Positions 21,759 through 30,615 of a stretch of DNA of 64,000 bases are shown piece after piece. Position numbers and translations under genes: made by a program. Position 1 is the stretch's first letter. Each line of letters opens with the position of its first letter. This DNA comes from Frankia alni ACN14a (GTDB lineage Bacteria; Actinomycetota; Actinomycetes; Frankiales; Frankiaceae), in NCBI RefSeq assembly GCF_000058485.1, contig NC_008278.1, forward strand, positions 4,520,962 to 4,584,961, read 5' to 3'. Below the pieces are notes generated by a model that was not told where the DNA came from, ran no database searches, and worked only from the letters and a program-made list of their open reading frames with translations.

Positions 21759-21780
21759 TCGCGCGACCGGCGAACCCCCA

Positions 21781-21818
21781 CCGGTTCGGCGACATCCCGG
21801 TGCGGGTCGCCGAACCGG
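21781..21818 (+). promoter_or_regulatory. Strong hairpin in the VOC 5' leader
   Basis: CCGGTTCGGCGAC at 21781-21793 is perfectly complementary to 21806-21818, a 13-bp stem with a 12-base loop. It ends about 12 bases before the AGGAGG of the VOC gene. It could be an attenuator, an RNA-stability element or a translational control hairpin. Confidence 0.55.
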
Positions 21819-21838
21819 TCCGGCCACAGGAGGCACCC

Positions 21839-22192
21839 ATGAGCGACCAGCAGGTACGGATGATCGTCCTGTCGACGGACGATCTCGAGGAATCGATCAA
21901 GTTCTACACCGAGACCCTCGGCTTCCCGCTGAAGTTCCGCGACGGCGCCCACTACGCGGCTCTCGACGGTGGCTCGGTGACCCTCGCCCTGGCCACCGCC
22001 GTCGATCACCCCATCCACGGCCAGGTCGTCGTGGGCATCAAGACCGACGACGTCGACGGCGCGGCCAAGGCGATCGAGGACAACGGCGGCGCCATCGTGA
22101 AGGGCCCGTACGACGACGCCCACGAGCGCCGCGCCGTGGTGTACGACAACAAGGGCAACGGCCTGGTCTTCTACAAGCCGCTCCCCCGCTGA
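21839..22192 (+). CDS. VOC (glyoxalase/bleomycin-resistance fold) family protein
   Basis: A 117-residue single-domain VOC protein with two beta-alpha-beta-beta-beta halves. The first half holds LSTDDLEESIKFYTETLGFPLKF and the second VGIKTDDVDGAAKAIEDNG followed by VVYDNKGNGLVFYKP. The family includes metal-dependent isomerases, dioxygenases and drug-binding proteins; the substrate cannot be told from sequence. ATG 21839 has AGGAGG about six bases upstream, better than the in-frame ATG at 21800. It stands alone between a leader hairpin and a downstream hairpin, so it is probably monocistronic. Confidence 0.88.
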   Translation: MSDQQVRMIVLSTDDLEESIKFYTETLGFPLKFRDGAHYAALDGGSVTLALATAVDHPIHGQVVVGIKTDDVDGAAKAIEDNGGAIVKGPYDDAHERRAVVYDNKGNGLVFYKPLPR

Positions 22193-22199
22193 CGCACCC

Positions 22200-22250
22200 G
22201 TGATCCGCTCCCGCGCGGGCCAGGCATCGGCCGGCACGGGAGCGGATCAC
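22200..22250 (+). terminator. Terminator-like hairpin after the VOC gene
   Basis: GTGATCCGCTCCCG at 22200-22213 pairs perfectly with 22237-22250, a 14-bp stem with a 23-base loop, eight bases after the VOC stop. No T-tract follows, which is common for actinobacterial hairpin terminators. Confidence 0.7.
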
Positions 22251-22304
22251 ACCGACCGACGGCGGGGGCTGCGGTCGACCCCACGATGGTTCGCGTCCTC
22301 GTCG

Positions 22305-22859
22305 CTAGAGACGAGCAAGATCAATCTTGACCGGGAAAGGCGCGACGGCGTCGACGACGCCCGTGAAGACCTCACCGTCACGGTAGGCCCCGGTTGCCGG
22401 GTCGAGGACGTAGGTGTGGACGACCGGGACACCGGCGGGAGGCTGCTCGACCCTCCAGTAGTACGAGATCCCCGCCCTGGCGTACTGCTCGGCCTTGACG
22501 ATCCGGTCGGTCGTCTCCGAACCCGGCGAGATCACCTCGGCGACGAGCAGAATGTGCTCGGGACGCGCCGGCATGATGTCGATCGTGTCAGCCCGATACA
22601 GGACGACGTCCGGACGCCGATTCGTCAACGGCACGTCCTGAAGCCGAACATCGAAGTCGAAGTCCGCGTTCCAGTCCGGCCCGGCCGCGGCCTCCAGCGC
22701 CACCGCGAGAATCTTGATCAGGCGATTGTGCCGCTTGGACGCGCTGGGACTCACGACGACCATCCCGTCCACGATCTCGATGCCCGCGCGCTGCTCCTCG
22801 GACCAGGAGTCGTACTGCTCCGCCGTGACCTGCTCGTGCATCCACGCGGGAGCGATCAT
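22305..22859 (-). CDS. Uma2-family (DUF820) putative PD-(D/E)XK nuclease
   Basis: A 184-residue Uma2-type protein. The order of motifs is MVVVSPSASKRHNRLIKIL near the N-terminus, then RRPDVVLYRAD (first acidic motif), LLVAEVISPGSETTDR (the D/E-x-K-like strand) and KAEQYARAGISYYWRVE (the downstream Lys and YWxVD-like strand). These are the hallmarks of this expanded family of restriction-endonuclease-fold proteins. In actinobacteria and cyanobacteria they often occur in many copies; biological roles are mostly unknown. The ATG start lacks a well-placed ribosome site (gggaggt lies about 15 bases away). It follows the broken jetD gene by about 140 bp. Confidence 0.85.
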   Translation of the reverse strand: MIAPAWMHEQVTAEQYDSWSEEQRAGIEIVDGMVVVSPSASKRHNRLIKILAVALEAAAGPDWNADFDFDVRLQDVPLTNRRPDVVLYRADTIDIMPARPEHILLVAEVISPGSETTDRIVKAEQYARAGISYYWRVEQPPAGVPVVHTYVLDPATGAYRDGEVFTGVVDAVAPFPVKIDLARL

Positions 22860-22996
22860 CTCCGCGGTGATGACACACCTCCCTCAGAAGGCCCGACAGG
22901 CCTGATCCCTGCGAACCAGCGTAGCGCGGTCACCTGCCGGTGTCGGGCTGCAGTACGCGTCGGCGATGACGGATTCCCGGCGGGCAGGTCTCGGCG

Positions 22997-24364
22997 CTAC
23001 GCGGCGGGCGCGGGGGCGCCGAGGTCGGCGAGCAGGGTCTCGAGGACCGACTCCTCGTGGATGGCGACCCCGCAGGCGATCATGGATGCGGCGAGCTCCG
23101 GATCCCAGACCGCCTCCACCGGCTCGCCGCGCAGGGCCAGTGCCGGAGCTGCACGGCGCTGGGACTCCCCGACCGCCCGTTCGTAGTCGTCCGCGGACAT
23201 GCGCCACGGCTCGGCGCCGAACCGGGTGGCGACGCGGTTCGCGAGCGCGACCCCCGGCCAGTCGAAGTCGCCGTGGTAGCTCAGCCGCGCGCCGGTGTCC
23301 CGCAGGCGTCCGAGCAGGTCGAGCACGACCGTCGACGGGTTGCCCGCCGTGCACACCAGCGCCACGTCGGTCAGCCCGGCCGACGCGGCGGCCTCCACCA
23401 CCCGCGGGTTCTCGCAGACGCGGACAAGCGCGCCCGCCGCCCGGCTGCCCCCCGTGCCGGCGAGCGTGCCCCACTCGACGACGGCGACCTCGCGCAGCGT
23501 CAGATGGGTCTCCTGGCCGTGGTCGGCCCGCTCCACGAGGCCGCGTTCCCGCCAGCCCGTACCGGCCGGCCGCAGGCCCTAGGTGAGAACCGTGGAGGAC
23601 ACCTCGTCGACGACGACCCCTGCGGACCGCCACAGCGCGCGACGGGCGGGCGCGTCCCGGGTGGCCGACGCGGGATCCTCGCCGGCGGCCGTCGCGATCC
23701 CACGCAGGACGAGCCGGGCGAGGACGGTGCCGTCGTCGAGCCCGTGGGCGGTGCCGGTCACCTGCTGGGCGAGCTCGCCGCGACCGACGACCCGCTGCTC
23801 GGTCCCCGCGCGTCGCACGACCACGGCCAACGCCGTGACGGCCTGGGCGAGCAGGTCCGAGGCGCCCTGCGGGCCAAGGCGGGTCAGGCTTCCGGTCTGG
23901 CGGACGGCGTTGAGCCACCGGTGGGGCCACTCCTCGTCGCTGAGCGCGCCGGCGGCCTGCCCCGCGTCGACCCAGACCTCGTCCCAGGCATCGCGGCTGG
24001 CCCGCCGGGCACCGGCGCGGTCCTGCACCGGCTGACCGAGCGCGGTGAGCACGCCGACGACGCCGCGCGCCGCGGCCGAGGCACGAAGCCGGGCGTCCAG
24101 CAGGTCGAGGCGGATCGCCGCCGCACCGTCGCGCAGCGGGACGGTGCCGCCCAGCAGCTGGCCGAACGCCTCGCGTTCCTCGACGGTGACGTTGCCCAGC
24201 CGCAGGATGCCCCGGGCCTGCAGTCCGTTCGCCTCCAGCCGCCGGCGGGCGGAGTCCCACAGCCGGCTCAGCGCCGGCTGCCCGAGCCAGCCGGCGGTCG
24301 CCGCGGGCAGCGACGCAGTCAGCGCGTTTTGCGGTGCGGCCGCGACAGGTCGTGGCGCGGTCAC
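22997..24364 (-). pseudogene. jetD: Wadjet JetD-like (TIGR02679; DUF3323-DUF2399) interrupted by an in-frame TAG
   Basis: The frame from GTG 24364 to the stop at 22997 would give about 455 residues, but codon 262 (23581-23579) is TAG. The upstream part (LQARGILRLGNVTVEEREAF... to VVVDEVSSTVLT) matches the N-terminal domain of TIGR02679 proteins. The downstream part, in the same frame, holds the Toprim-like DUF2399 region with VRVCENPRVVEAA, ALVCTAGNPS and LSYHGDFDWPG. So one nonsense codon separates two well-conserved domains, with no frameshift. JetD is the nuclease subunit of Wadjet plasmid-restriction systems. The start GTG overlaps the TGA of the jetC remnant, the normal operon arrangement. 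Downstream re-initiation, for example at GTG 23536, could make the Toprim half separately. Confidence 0.8.
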
Positions 24365-25470
24365 GGCGCGACCAGGTGGATGCGGTGGCCGTTCCACTCG
24401 TAGTGGAGCGTGGCGACGCCACGGACCAGGGGATCGCGCAGGCACTCGTAGATGTGCAGGCTGGGCACTGCCGGGGCGTTACCCCACAGGCGTTCGCTGG
24501 TCAGGATGAAGTCGAGATCGAGGTCGACGAGCAGTTCGAGCAGCTTCGCGTGGGTCGGCTCGTCGACCTTCGCGAACGCGTCGTCGAGCAGGATCATGCG
24601 CGGGACCCGCGGCTCGTTCTGGGCGAGCGAGGTGAAGTGCGCGGCCGCCGCGGCGAACAGGACCAGGTAGGACACGACGCGCTGCTCGCCCTGGCTCAGG
24701 CCGGTGCGGGGGCCGAGCCGGCGTTCCCGTCCGAAGGCGTCGGTCACCCGCACGTCGAAGGCATGCCAGTCCCGGTAGTCGAGGGCCTTGCGCAGGTGCG
24801 CCGCGTAGCCCGCGGACGGGTCCGCGGCCCGTTCGGCTTCGATCAGCCGCTGGAGCGCGCCTCGAGGCCGGCCCGCTCCGCGGCGTTGACGCCGTCGGCG
24901 AAGTCGACGAGCAGGTAGAGGGGCGCACCCGTGCCCGGGGCCCGGTCGTGAGCGCAGTACCGGGAGCGGGGCGGGGCGGGGCCGGGTCGGCCTGCGCGAG
25001 CACCGCGCGCTGCCGGTCACGGGTCTCGCCGAGCTCCCGCTCCCGGTCGCGGACCGTGCTGACCGCGGCGTCGCGCGCGTTGTCGACCATGCGGACGACA
25101 TCCGCGAGGAGCTCGTCGGCGAGGCGTTCCACCTGGTTCGGAAGGTCGCGGGTGGCCTCGGCCCTCTCCGCGCGCACCTCGGCCGTGCCGACCGCCTCGT
25201 CGGCCGCGTCGGCCTTCGCCCGCGCCACCCCCACGGCCCGCAGCTCGTCACGCAGAGTCGCCGCGGCACGGAGGCGGGCCCTGACGGCGAGCCGCACGTC
25301 CCGAAGCCGGCGCTCGAGATCGTCCGCGCCCGCGCGCACGACGGCGACGTCGACCCTCGACACCTCCGGGGTCAGGCCCTCGACCGGGGACCGCGGCGCC
25401 GGTCCCAGTAGCGCCGCGTCGATGCCGGTCCTCGGGGTTCCCCAGCGTCGGACAGCGTGTGGGGTGCTGA
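24361..25470 (-). pseudogene. jetC: Remnant of Wadjet JetC-like SMC ATPase (TIGR02680)
   Basis: Only parts of a normally much longer (about 1300-residue) SMC-like ATPase remain, in three frames. Frame 1 (about 25440-25000) has a coiled-coil stretch (DELRAVGVARAKADAADEAV...). Another frame (about 24990-24845) has LYLLVDFADGVNAAERAG before a stop. A third (about 24850-24361) has the C-terminal head: LSQGEQRVVSYL (ABC signature) and MILLDDAFAKVDEPTHAKL (Walker B, D-loop), then FILTSERLWG. The N-terminal Walker A half and much of the coiled coil are gone. No DUF2397 or DUF2398 (JetA/JetB) homologue is found; recD2 starts right where the upstream genes would be. The cassette is therefore dead or relic. 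Confidence 0.8.
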
Positions 25471-25505
25471 ACTGCCGTGCAGGGGACTTCGCATAATGGC
25501 TGGCT

Positions 25506-27776
25506 GTGACCACTGCCCGTTCTTCTGCTGACGCCGCGCGTCAGGCGGTGGTGGAGGGGGTGCTGGAGCGGATCACCTTCGTCAGCGAGGAGACCGGCTA
25601 CACCATCGCCCGGCTGGCCACCGAGCGGTCCGGTCCGGACCTGCTGACGGTGGTCGGCCCACTGCTGGGTGCGCAGATCGGGGAGAGTCTGCGGCTGACC
25701 GGGCAGTGGGGTAGCCATCCCCGGTACGGCAGGCAGTTCCAGGTGCACTCGTACACCACGGTGCTGCCCGCGACGATCCAGGGCATTCGCCGCTACCTGG
25801 GCTCGGGGCTGATCAAGGGGATCGGGCCGGCGATGGCCGAGCGGATGGTCGCGCATTTCGACACCGACATCCTGCGGATCATCGAGGAGGAGCCGGCCCG
25901 GCTGATCGAGGTCCGCGGGCTGGGACCCAAACGCACCAAGAAGATCGCCGATGCCTGGGAGGAACAGAAGGCGATCAAGGAGGTGATGGTGTTCCTGCAG
26001 GGAGTGGGGGTGTCCACCTCCCTCGCGGTGAAGATCTACAAGAAGTACGGCGACCAGTCCATCGGCGTCGTGCGCACACAGCCCTACCGGCTCGCCACCG
26101 ACGTGTGGGGAATCGGGTTCCGGACCGCCGACACCATCGCCCAGGCGGTCGGTATCCCCCACGACAGCCCCGAACGGATCAAGGCCGGCCTGCAGTACAC
26201 CCTCTCGCAGGCCGCCGACGACGGGCACTGCTTCCTGCCCGCCCCGAACCTGATCACCGATGCGGCGAAGATCCTCGAGGTCGAGCGGGAACTGATCGGC
26301 CCGTGCCTGGACCAGCTCGCCGCCGACGAGGGTGTGATCCGCGAAGGCGTCCCCGCCGGGGACGCCACCGTCCCGGCGGTCTACCTGGTGCCGTTCCACC
26401 GCGCGGAGACGTCCCTCGCCGGCGGGCTGCTGACGCTGCTCACCTGCGCCGAGGAGCGGTTGGCGTCGTTCGCGGACGTGGACTGGGACAGGGCGCTGGG
26501 CTGGCTGCGGGGCCGGACCGGTCAGGACCTCGCCGACGAGCAGGCGGAGGCGGTCAGGCTCGCGCTCACCCGCAAGGTGGCGGTGCTCACCGGCGGGCCG
26601 GGCTGCGGCAAGAGCTTCACCGTCCGGTCGGTGGTGGAACTCGCCCGGGCCCGCAAGGCCCGCGTGGTGCTGGTCGCGCCGACCGGGCGGGCCGCCAAAC
26701 GGCTGGCGGAACTCACCGGCCACGAGGCCTCCACCGTCCACCGGCTGCTGGAGCTGCAACCCGGCGGCGACCCCAGATACGACCGGGACAACCCGCTCGA
26801 CGCCGATCTGGTGGTCGTCGACGAATCCTCGATGATGGACGTCATCCTGGCCAACAAGCTGGTCAAGGCGGTCCCGCCGGGGGCGCATCTGCTGCTGGTC
26901 GGTGACGTGGACCAGCTTCCCTCCGTCGGCGCCGGGGAGATCCTGCGCGATCTGCTCGCCGCCGACGCGATCCCCAGGGTCCGGCTGACCAGGATCTTCC
27001 GGCAGGCCCAGCAGTCCGGCATCGTCGTCAACGCCCACCGGATCAACGCCGGAACACCCCCGCAGCTGACCGGTTTCAGCGACTTCTTCTGGTTCACCTG
27101 CGAGCCGGCCGACGACTCCGGCCTGCATCCGGCGGAGGAGACCGCGAAGATGGTGGTGGACATCGTCGCCCGCCGGATCCCGCAACGTTTCGGGCTCGAT
27201 CCCCGCCGCGACGTGCAGGTGCTGGCGCCGATGCACCGCGGGCCCGCCGGAGCCGGAAACCTCAACCTGCTCCTGCAGGAGGCCCTCACCCCGGCCCGCG
27301 AAGGCGCACCCGAGCGCCGCTACGGCGGGCGGGTGTTCCGCGTCGGCGACAAGGTCACCCAGCTGCGCAACAACTACGACAAGGGTAAGGCCGGGGTGTT
27401 CAACGGCACCGTCGGCGTCGTCACCGCCATCAACACCGAGGACCAGACGCTGACCATGCTCTCCGACGAGGACGAGAGCCTCGTCTACGACTTCTCCGAA
27501 CTCGACGAACTCGCCCACGCCTACGCCGTCAGCATCCACCGCTCCCAGGGCAGCGAATACCCCGCCGTCGTCCTTCCCCTCACCACCTCCTCCTGGATGA
27601 TGCTGCAACGCAACCTGCTCTACACCGGCGTCACCCGCGCCAAGAAGCTCGTCGTCCTGGTGGGCTCCCGCAGGGCGCTCGCGGCCGCGGTCCGCACCCC
27701 GGGCGCCGGGCGTCGCCACACCGCCCTCACCCACCGCATCGCCCCGTCGGTCGAGCCTGCGGCGCCGCGGACCTGA
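25506..27776 (+). CDS. recD2: RecD2-type (RecD/TraA family) SF1 helicase
   Basis: A 756-residue RecD2-like helicase. The N-terminal OB-like and HhH region includes IKGIGPAMAERMV and IEVRGLGPKRTKKIADAW. The helicase core has Walker A GGPGCGKSFT (about residue 363), motif II VVVDESSMMD, motif III LLLVGDVDQLPSVGAG, motif IV RLTRIFRQAQQS, and the C-terminal UvrD-like part with AVSIHRSQGSEYPAVV and YTGVTRAKKLVVLVG. RecD2 proteins are 5'-3' DNA helicases acting outside RecBCD in recombination and repair. GTG 25506 fits the domain start. It is divergent from the jetC remnant with almost no gap, which suggests a rearrangement junction next to its promoter. Its 3' end is convergent with the acyltransferase gene, with a GGCCGG-rich spacer between. 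Confidence 0.93.
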   Translation: MTTARSSADAARQAVVEGVLERITFVSEETGYTIARLATERSGPDLLTVVGPLLGAQIGESLRLTGQWGSHPRYGRQFQVHSYTTVLPATIQGIRRYLGSGLIKGIGPAMAERMVAHFDTDILRIIEEEPARLIEVRGLGPKRTKKIADAWEEQKAIKEVMVFLQGVGVSTSLAVKIYKKYGDQSIGVVRTQPYRLATDVWGIGFRTADTIAQAVGIPHDSPERIKAGLQYTLSQAADDGHCFLPAPNLITDAAKILEVERELIGPCLDQLAADEGVIREGVPAGDATVPAVYLVPFHRAETSLAGGLLTLLTCAEERLASFADVDWDRALGWLRGRTGQDLADEQAEAVRLALTRKVAVLTGGPGCGKSFTVRSVVELARARKARVVLVAPTGRAAKRLAELTGHEASTVHRLLELQPGGDPRYDRDNPLDADLVVVDESSMMDVILANKLVKAVPPGAHLLLVGDVDQLPSVGAGEILRDLLAADAIPRVRLTRIFRQAQQSGIVVNAHRINAGTPPQLTGFSDFFWFTCEPADDSGLHPAEETAKMVVDIVARRIPQRFGLDPRRDVQVLAPMHRGPAGAGNLNLLLQEALTPAREGAPERRYGGRVFRVGDKVTQLRNNYDKGKAGVFNGTVGVVTAINTEDQTLTMLSDEDESLVYDFSELDELAHAYAVSIHRSQGSEYPAVVLPLTTSSWMMLQRNLLYTGVTRAKKLVVLVGSRRALAAAVRTPGAGRRHTALTHRIAPSVEPAAPRT

Positions 27777-27843
27777 GGTACGACGTTCGGCTGGCACCCG
27801 CCACGGCTGGGCCGGCCGATCACCGGCCGTCTGGCCGCGCCGG

Positions 27844-29232
27844 TCAGCCGGCCAGCTCCGCGCGCTCCCCCAGGTCGGCCAGTTCGGCCAGTTCGGCCAG
27901 CCACAGGTCCGGCAGTGTCTCGTGGCGGGGGACGCTCTCGCTCGCCGTGAAGGTGGCACGGGCCTGCTCGCCGTAGCCGAACAGGCCCACGGTGAGGTGC
28001 TGGCGGCCGACGAACAGCGGAGGCAGCCCGACCAGTCCGGTGACCGGCCGCCCCGCGACGGCCAGCCGGCCGCGCAGGCTCCCCGGGTTGGAGGCGACGA
28101 GGGCGACCTCGCGGGTGCGCGAGCCCGAGCTCGCGACGTGAGCGAGGAAACGCTGCGAGGCACCGGGCGACAGCTCGGCGAGGGCCAGGTGATGACGCTC
28201 GACCACCCCCAGGCCACCACCCCGCTTCAACCGGCGCGTGCGCGCGGCGACGCGGGCGAGCCGCCGGCCGGGATCCGGTTCGCCGCAGGGCAGGGGGACG
28301 CGGACCCCGGTGGTGAAGTTCGACAGCAGGTCCTGCTCGGCACTGGTCCGGATGCTGACGGGCATCAGCGCGTGGATGGGTCGACGGGTTCGGCCCCATT
28401 CCGGCAGCGACCACTGCCGCAGCGCGCCGGCGAGGGCCGCGAGAAACACGTCGTTGACCGTGACCGCCTGCCGGCGGGCGATCCGGCGCAGCGTGTCGAG
28501 TTCCGTCGTCGCCCAGGTGTGGCGGGCGGGGCCGCGCGACGGTCCACCCCAGGCCGCCAGGGCCCGGGTGGGCGCCAACCCCTGCAGGTTGCGACCGGCC
28601 AGGCGCAGGTAGTCGCCCGCCCGGGGGGCGGGAAACGCCGACGGCAGGGCCAGACCCGCCTCGTCCCCCTCGCCGAACAGCAGCTGTAACGCCCGGTAGA
28701 GGGCGCCGCCGTCCTGGTGCACGTGACTGGCCCGGTAGAGCACCAGGGTGCCGGGAAGGCAGTGCCCGCGCAGGAGGTGGAGCATCCACGGCGGTCGAGC
28801 GAGGTCGACGGGCCGGGTGGCGAGCCGGTCGATCGTGCGACGCACGCCGTCGTCGCCCGACCCCTCCGGGACGGTGGTGACGGTCACGTGGTCGTCCACG
28901 TCGACGTCGCCACGCGAGGCCCACCGGGGCAGGGTCTGCGTGGCCTGCGACCCACGACCGCGGCGGTCCCCGGCAGCCGCCGCGGCAGGCGCCGCGGCGG
29001 CATGGAGTCGTTCGGACAGCCGTGGCGCCCCGCGCAGCCGGTCGGCGACGTGCGCCCGCAGTCCGGCGAGGTCCAACGGCGGGCCGCCGACATACAACAG
29101 CGCCCCGATGTCGAGGAACTCACCGGGGAAACGGCGGGTGAAGGCCAGATAGGCGTGATCCCCCATCGTCAACGACCGATCGTGCACGGAGCCATCATCC
29201 TGCACAGCGCCATCCCCTCCGCGGTCGGGCAT
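27844..29232 (-). CDS. Wax ester synthase/diacylglycerol acyltransferase (WS/DGAT)-like protein
   Basis: A 462-residue acyltransferase of the CoA-dependent condensation-fold superfamily. DHVTVTTVPEG and DLARPPWMLHLLRG precede the active-site segment, which reads SHVHQDGGAL: the first His of the usual HHxxxDG is Ser here, while the second His position and DG remain. The C-terminal part has the N-x-x-PGS-like ALVASNPGSLRGRL and GYGEQARATFTA. Family members make wax esters or triacylglycerol; this one is divergent, so activity is uncertain. An inner ATG at 29166 (MGDHAYLAF) may be the true start, because family members begin shortly before this segment; neither start has a strong ribosome site. 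Confidence 0.8.
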   Translation of the reverse strand: MPDRGGDGAVQDDGSVHDRSLTMGDHAYLAFTRRFPGEFLDIGALLYVGGPPLDLAGLRAHVADRLRGAPRLSERLHAAAAPAAAAAGDRRGRGSQATQTLPRWASRGDVDVDDHVTVTTVPEGSGDDGVRRTIDRLATRPVDLARPPWMLHLLRGHCLPGTLVLYRASHVHQDGGALYRALQLLFGEGDEAGLALPSAFPAPRAGDYLRLAGRNLQGLAPTRALAAWGGPSRGPARHTWATTELDTLRRIARRQAVTVNDVFLAALAGALRQWSLPEWGRTRRPIHALMPVSIRTSAEQDLLSNFTTGVRVPLPCGEPDPGRRLARVAARTRRLKRGGGLGVVERHHLALAELSPGASQRFLAHVASSGSRTREVALVASNPGSLRGRLAVAGRPVTGLVGLPPLFVGRQHLTVGLFGYGEQARATFTASESVPRHETLPDLWLAELAELADLGERAELAG

Positions 29233-29274
29233 TCCCGGGGAATCATCGCAGCAGCCCGCGTTCCCGCGCTCTCC

Positions 29275-29740
29275 TCAGTCGGGGTAGGGATTCCTCAGGA
29301 CCATGGGCGTGCGGGCGATGTCCAGTGCCGGTTGGGGGAAGCGGGGGCCTGCCGTGTAGTAGCGGGCCCGGGTCCGACCGACCGGTTCCAGGACTCCGGC
29401 GGTGGTGAGGTCACGGAGATCTCGTTGCGCCTGCTGCAGGCTCAGGCCCTCGGCGTGTTCGTAGCGTGAGCGGCGGACGCGTCCGGCCATGGCCACGTCG
29501 TGCCGGGCGGTGACGACCCGCTCGTCCAGACCGGTGGTCTCCGCGAAGGCGGCGAGTGCGCCCCTACCCGTCCGGAGCGGTCGAGTCGGCCCTGGACGGT
29601 CTGCGCCTGCTGATGGTAGGCGGTCAGGTTGAAGCGGATCCAGCTGGAGACGTCCTGGTCGGGAAGGTACGTCGGGCCCCGGTCGGCGAGTTCGCGGTAG
29701 TACTCCCAGGCGGCAGCGAGGGCGGCCGCCGCCGCCGCGG
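29275..29740 (-). pseudogene. Frameshifted 3' remnant of a Fic-family gene
   Basis: Two adjacent frames together read like the C-terminal third of a Fic protein: EYYRELADRGPTYLPDQDVSSW and IRFNLTAYHQQAQTVQGRL in one frame, then LAAFAETTGLDERVVTARHD and the winged-helix-like SLQQAQRDLRDLTTAGVLEP in another, ending ARYYTAGPRF. The frame changes near 29565. The catalytic HPFxDGNGR motif of Fic AMP-transferases is absent upstream, so this is a non-functional fragment. The last 73 codons remain open from an ATG at 29496. Confidence 0.75.
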
Positions 29741-29796
29741 TGTCGTCATGAGGTCATGGCGCAGGTGGCGGCCGTGGGCCGTGGCAGAGTCCGGGC

Positions 29797-30552
29797 ATGC
29801 GCGAGCCACGCGACGTCGTCGACGACCTCGAACACCGGTCACACGTGCGGCCAGCCCGGACGAACGGGGTGGCTCAGCAGGATCGGCGGCCTCCGGCGGG
29901 CGAGGACCGGTTCGCGGGCTACGGGGTCATGGGCCTTCCGTTCCGTTCCGGGCACGTCCTGGGTCTGCGCCGGTTTCCGGCGTCCTCGCTCGGCCCCGGC
30001 TACCGGTCGGTCTGGCATCGCGACCCCGCCGGCCGCTGGACCTTCTACCAGGACCAGCCCGCCGAGCTGGCCTGCACCCGCTACTTCGGCTCGGCCGTCG
30101 ACGAGGTGCGCCAGGGCCCGATCCACCTCGACTGGACTGGTCCGCGGACATTCCGTGTCACCGCCGCCGACGGCGATCTCGACTGGACGGTGACGGTCGG
30201 GGCGACACCGGTGACCCGACTCTTCAGCACCCTGGGTTCCGCCCTGCCGGACCGCGCCTGGCGTTCCCGCCCGCTGCTCGGCGCCATGTCGCGGCTCGCC
30301 GGCGCCGCGCTCGGGGCGGGCCGGGTACGGCTGACCGGCCTCGCCCCGGACGGGCAGCAGTTCGCGGCCCATCCCCTGCGCCTGTGGGTCGTGACCGACA
30401 GCGCCGCGACGGTCCGCGGTGTACGTCTCGGCGAACCGGGGCCGATTCCCGCCCAGGCATTCCTTCGCGATTTCGCCATTCCGCAGCGCGGAGTCCTCGT
30501 CGTCGGGCGGGCGGTTTTCAGTGACCCAGGCGCTACCGTCGCGAGTCGCTGA
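29797..30552 (+). CDS. Conserved-looking protein of unknown function
   Basis: A 251-residue protein I do not recognise. From about residue 38 it looks like a real folded domain rich in Trp and aromatics: FAGYGVMGLPFRSGHVLGLRR, SVWHRDPAGRWTFYQD, IHLDWTGPRTFRVTA. The last third is LRLWVVTDSAATVRGVRLGEPGP and a short C-terminal tail. There is no signal peptide, membrane segment or catalytic motif. The first 35 residues are Arg/Pro-rich and poorly structured, so a later start is possible. It reads away from the Fic remnant and is 60 bp ahead of the CHAT operon, in the same direction; it might be its first gene, but spacing does not decide. Confidence 0.6.
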   Translation: MREPRDVVDDLEHRSHVRPARTNGVAQQDRRPPAGEDRFAGYGVMGLPFRSGHVLGLRRFPASSLGPGYRSVWHRDPAGRWTFYQDQPAELACTRYFGSAVDEVRQGPIHLDWTGPRTFRVTAADGDLDWTVTVGATPVTRLFSTLGSALPDRAWRSRPLLGAMSRLAGAALGAGRVRLTGLAPDGQQFAAHPLRLWVVTDSAATVRGVRLGEPGPIPAQAFLRDFAIPQRGVLVVGRAVFSDPGATVASR

Positions 30553-30615
30553 CTCGCTGGCTGGCAGTAGGCGGCGAGGAGAACTTGGCGGTGACGTGTG
30601 TCTGAAGGAGGAGAC

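Noticed and set aside
25248-28220. 990-codon minus-strand frame antisense to recD2
   Set aside because: The sense strand encodes a complete RecD2 with all helicase motifs; the antisense product is low-complexity.
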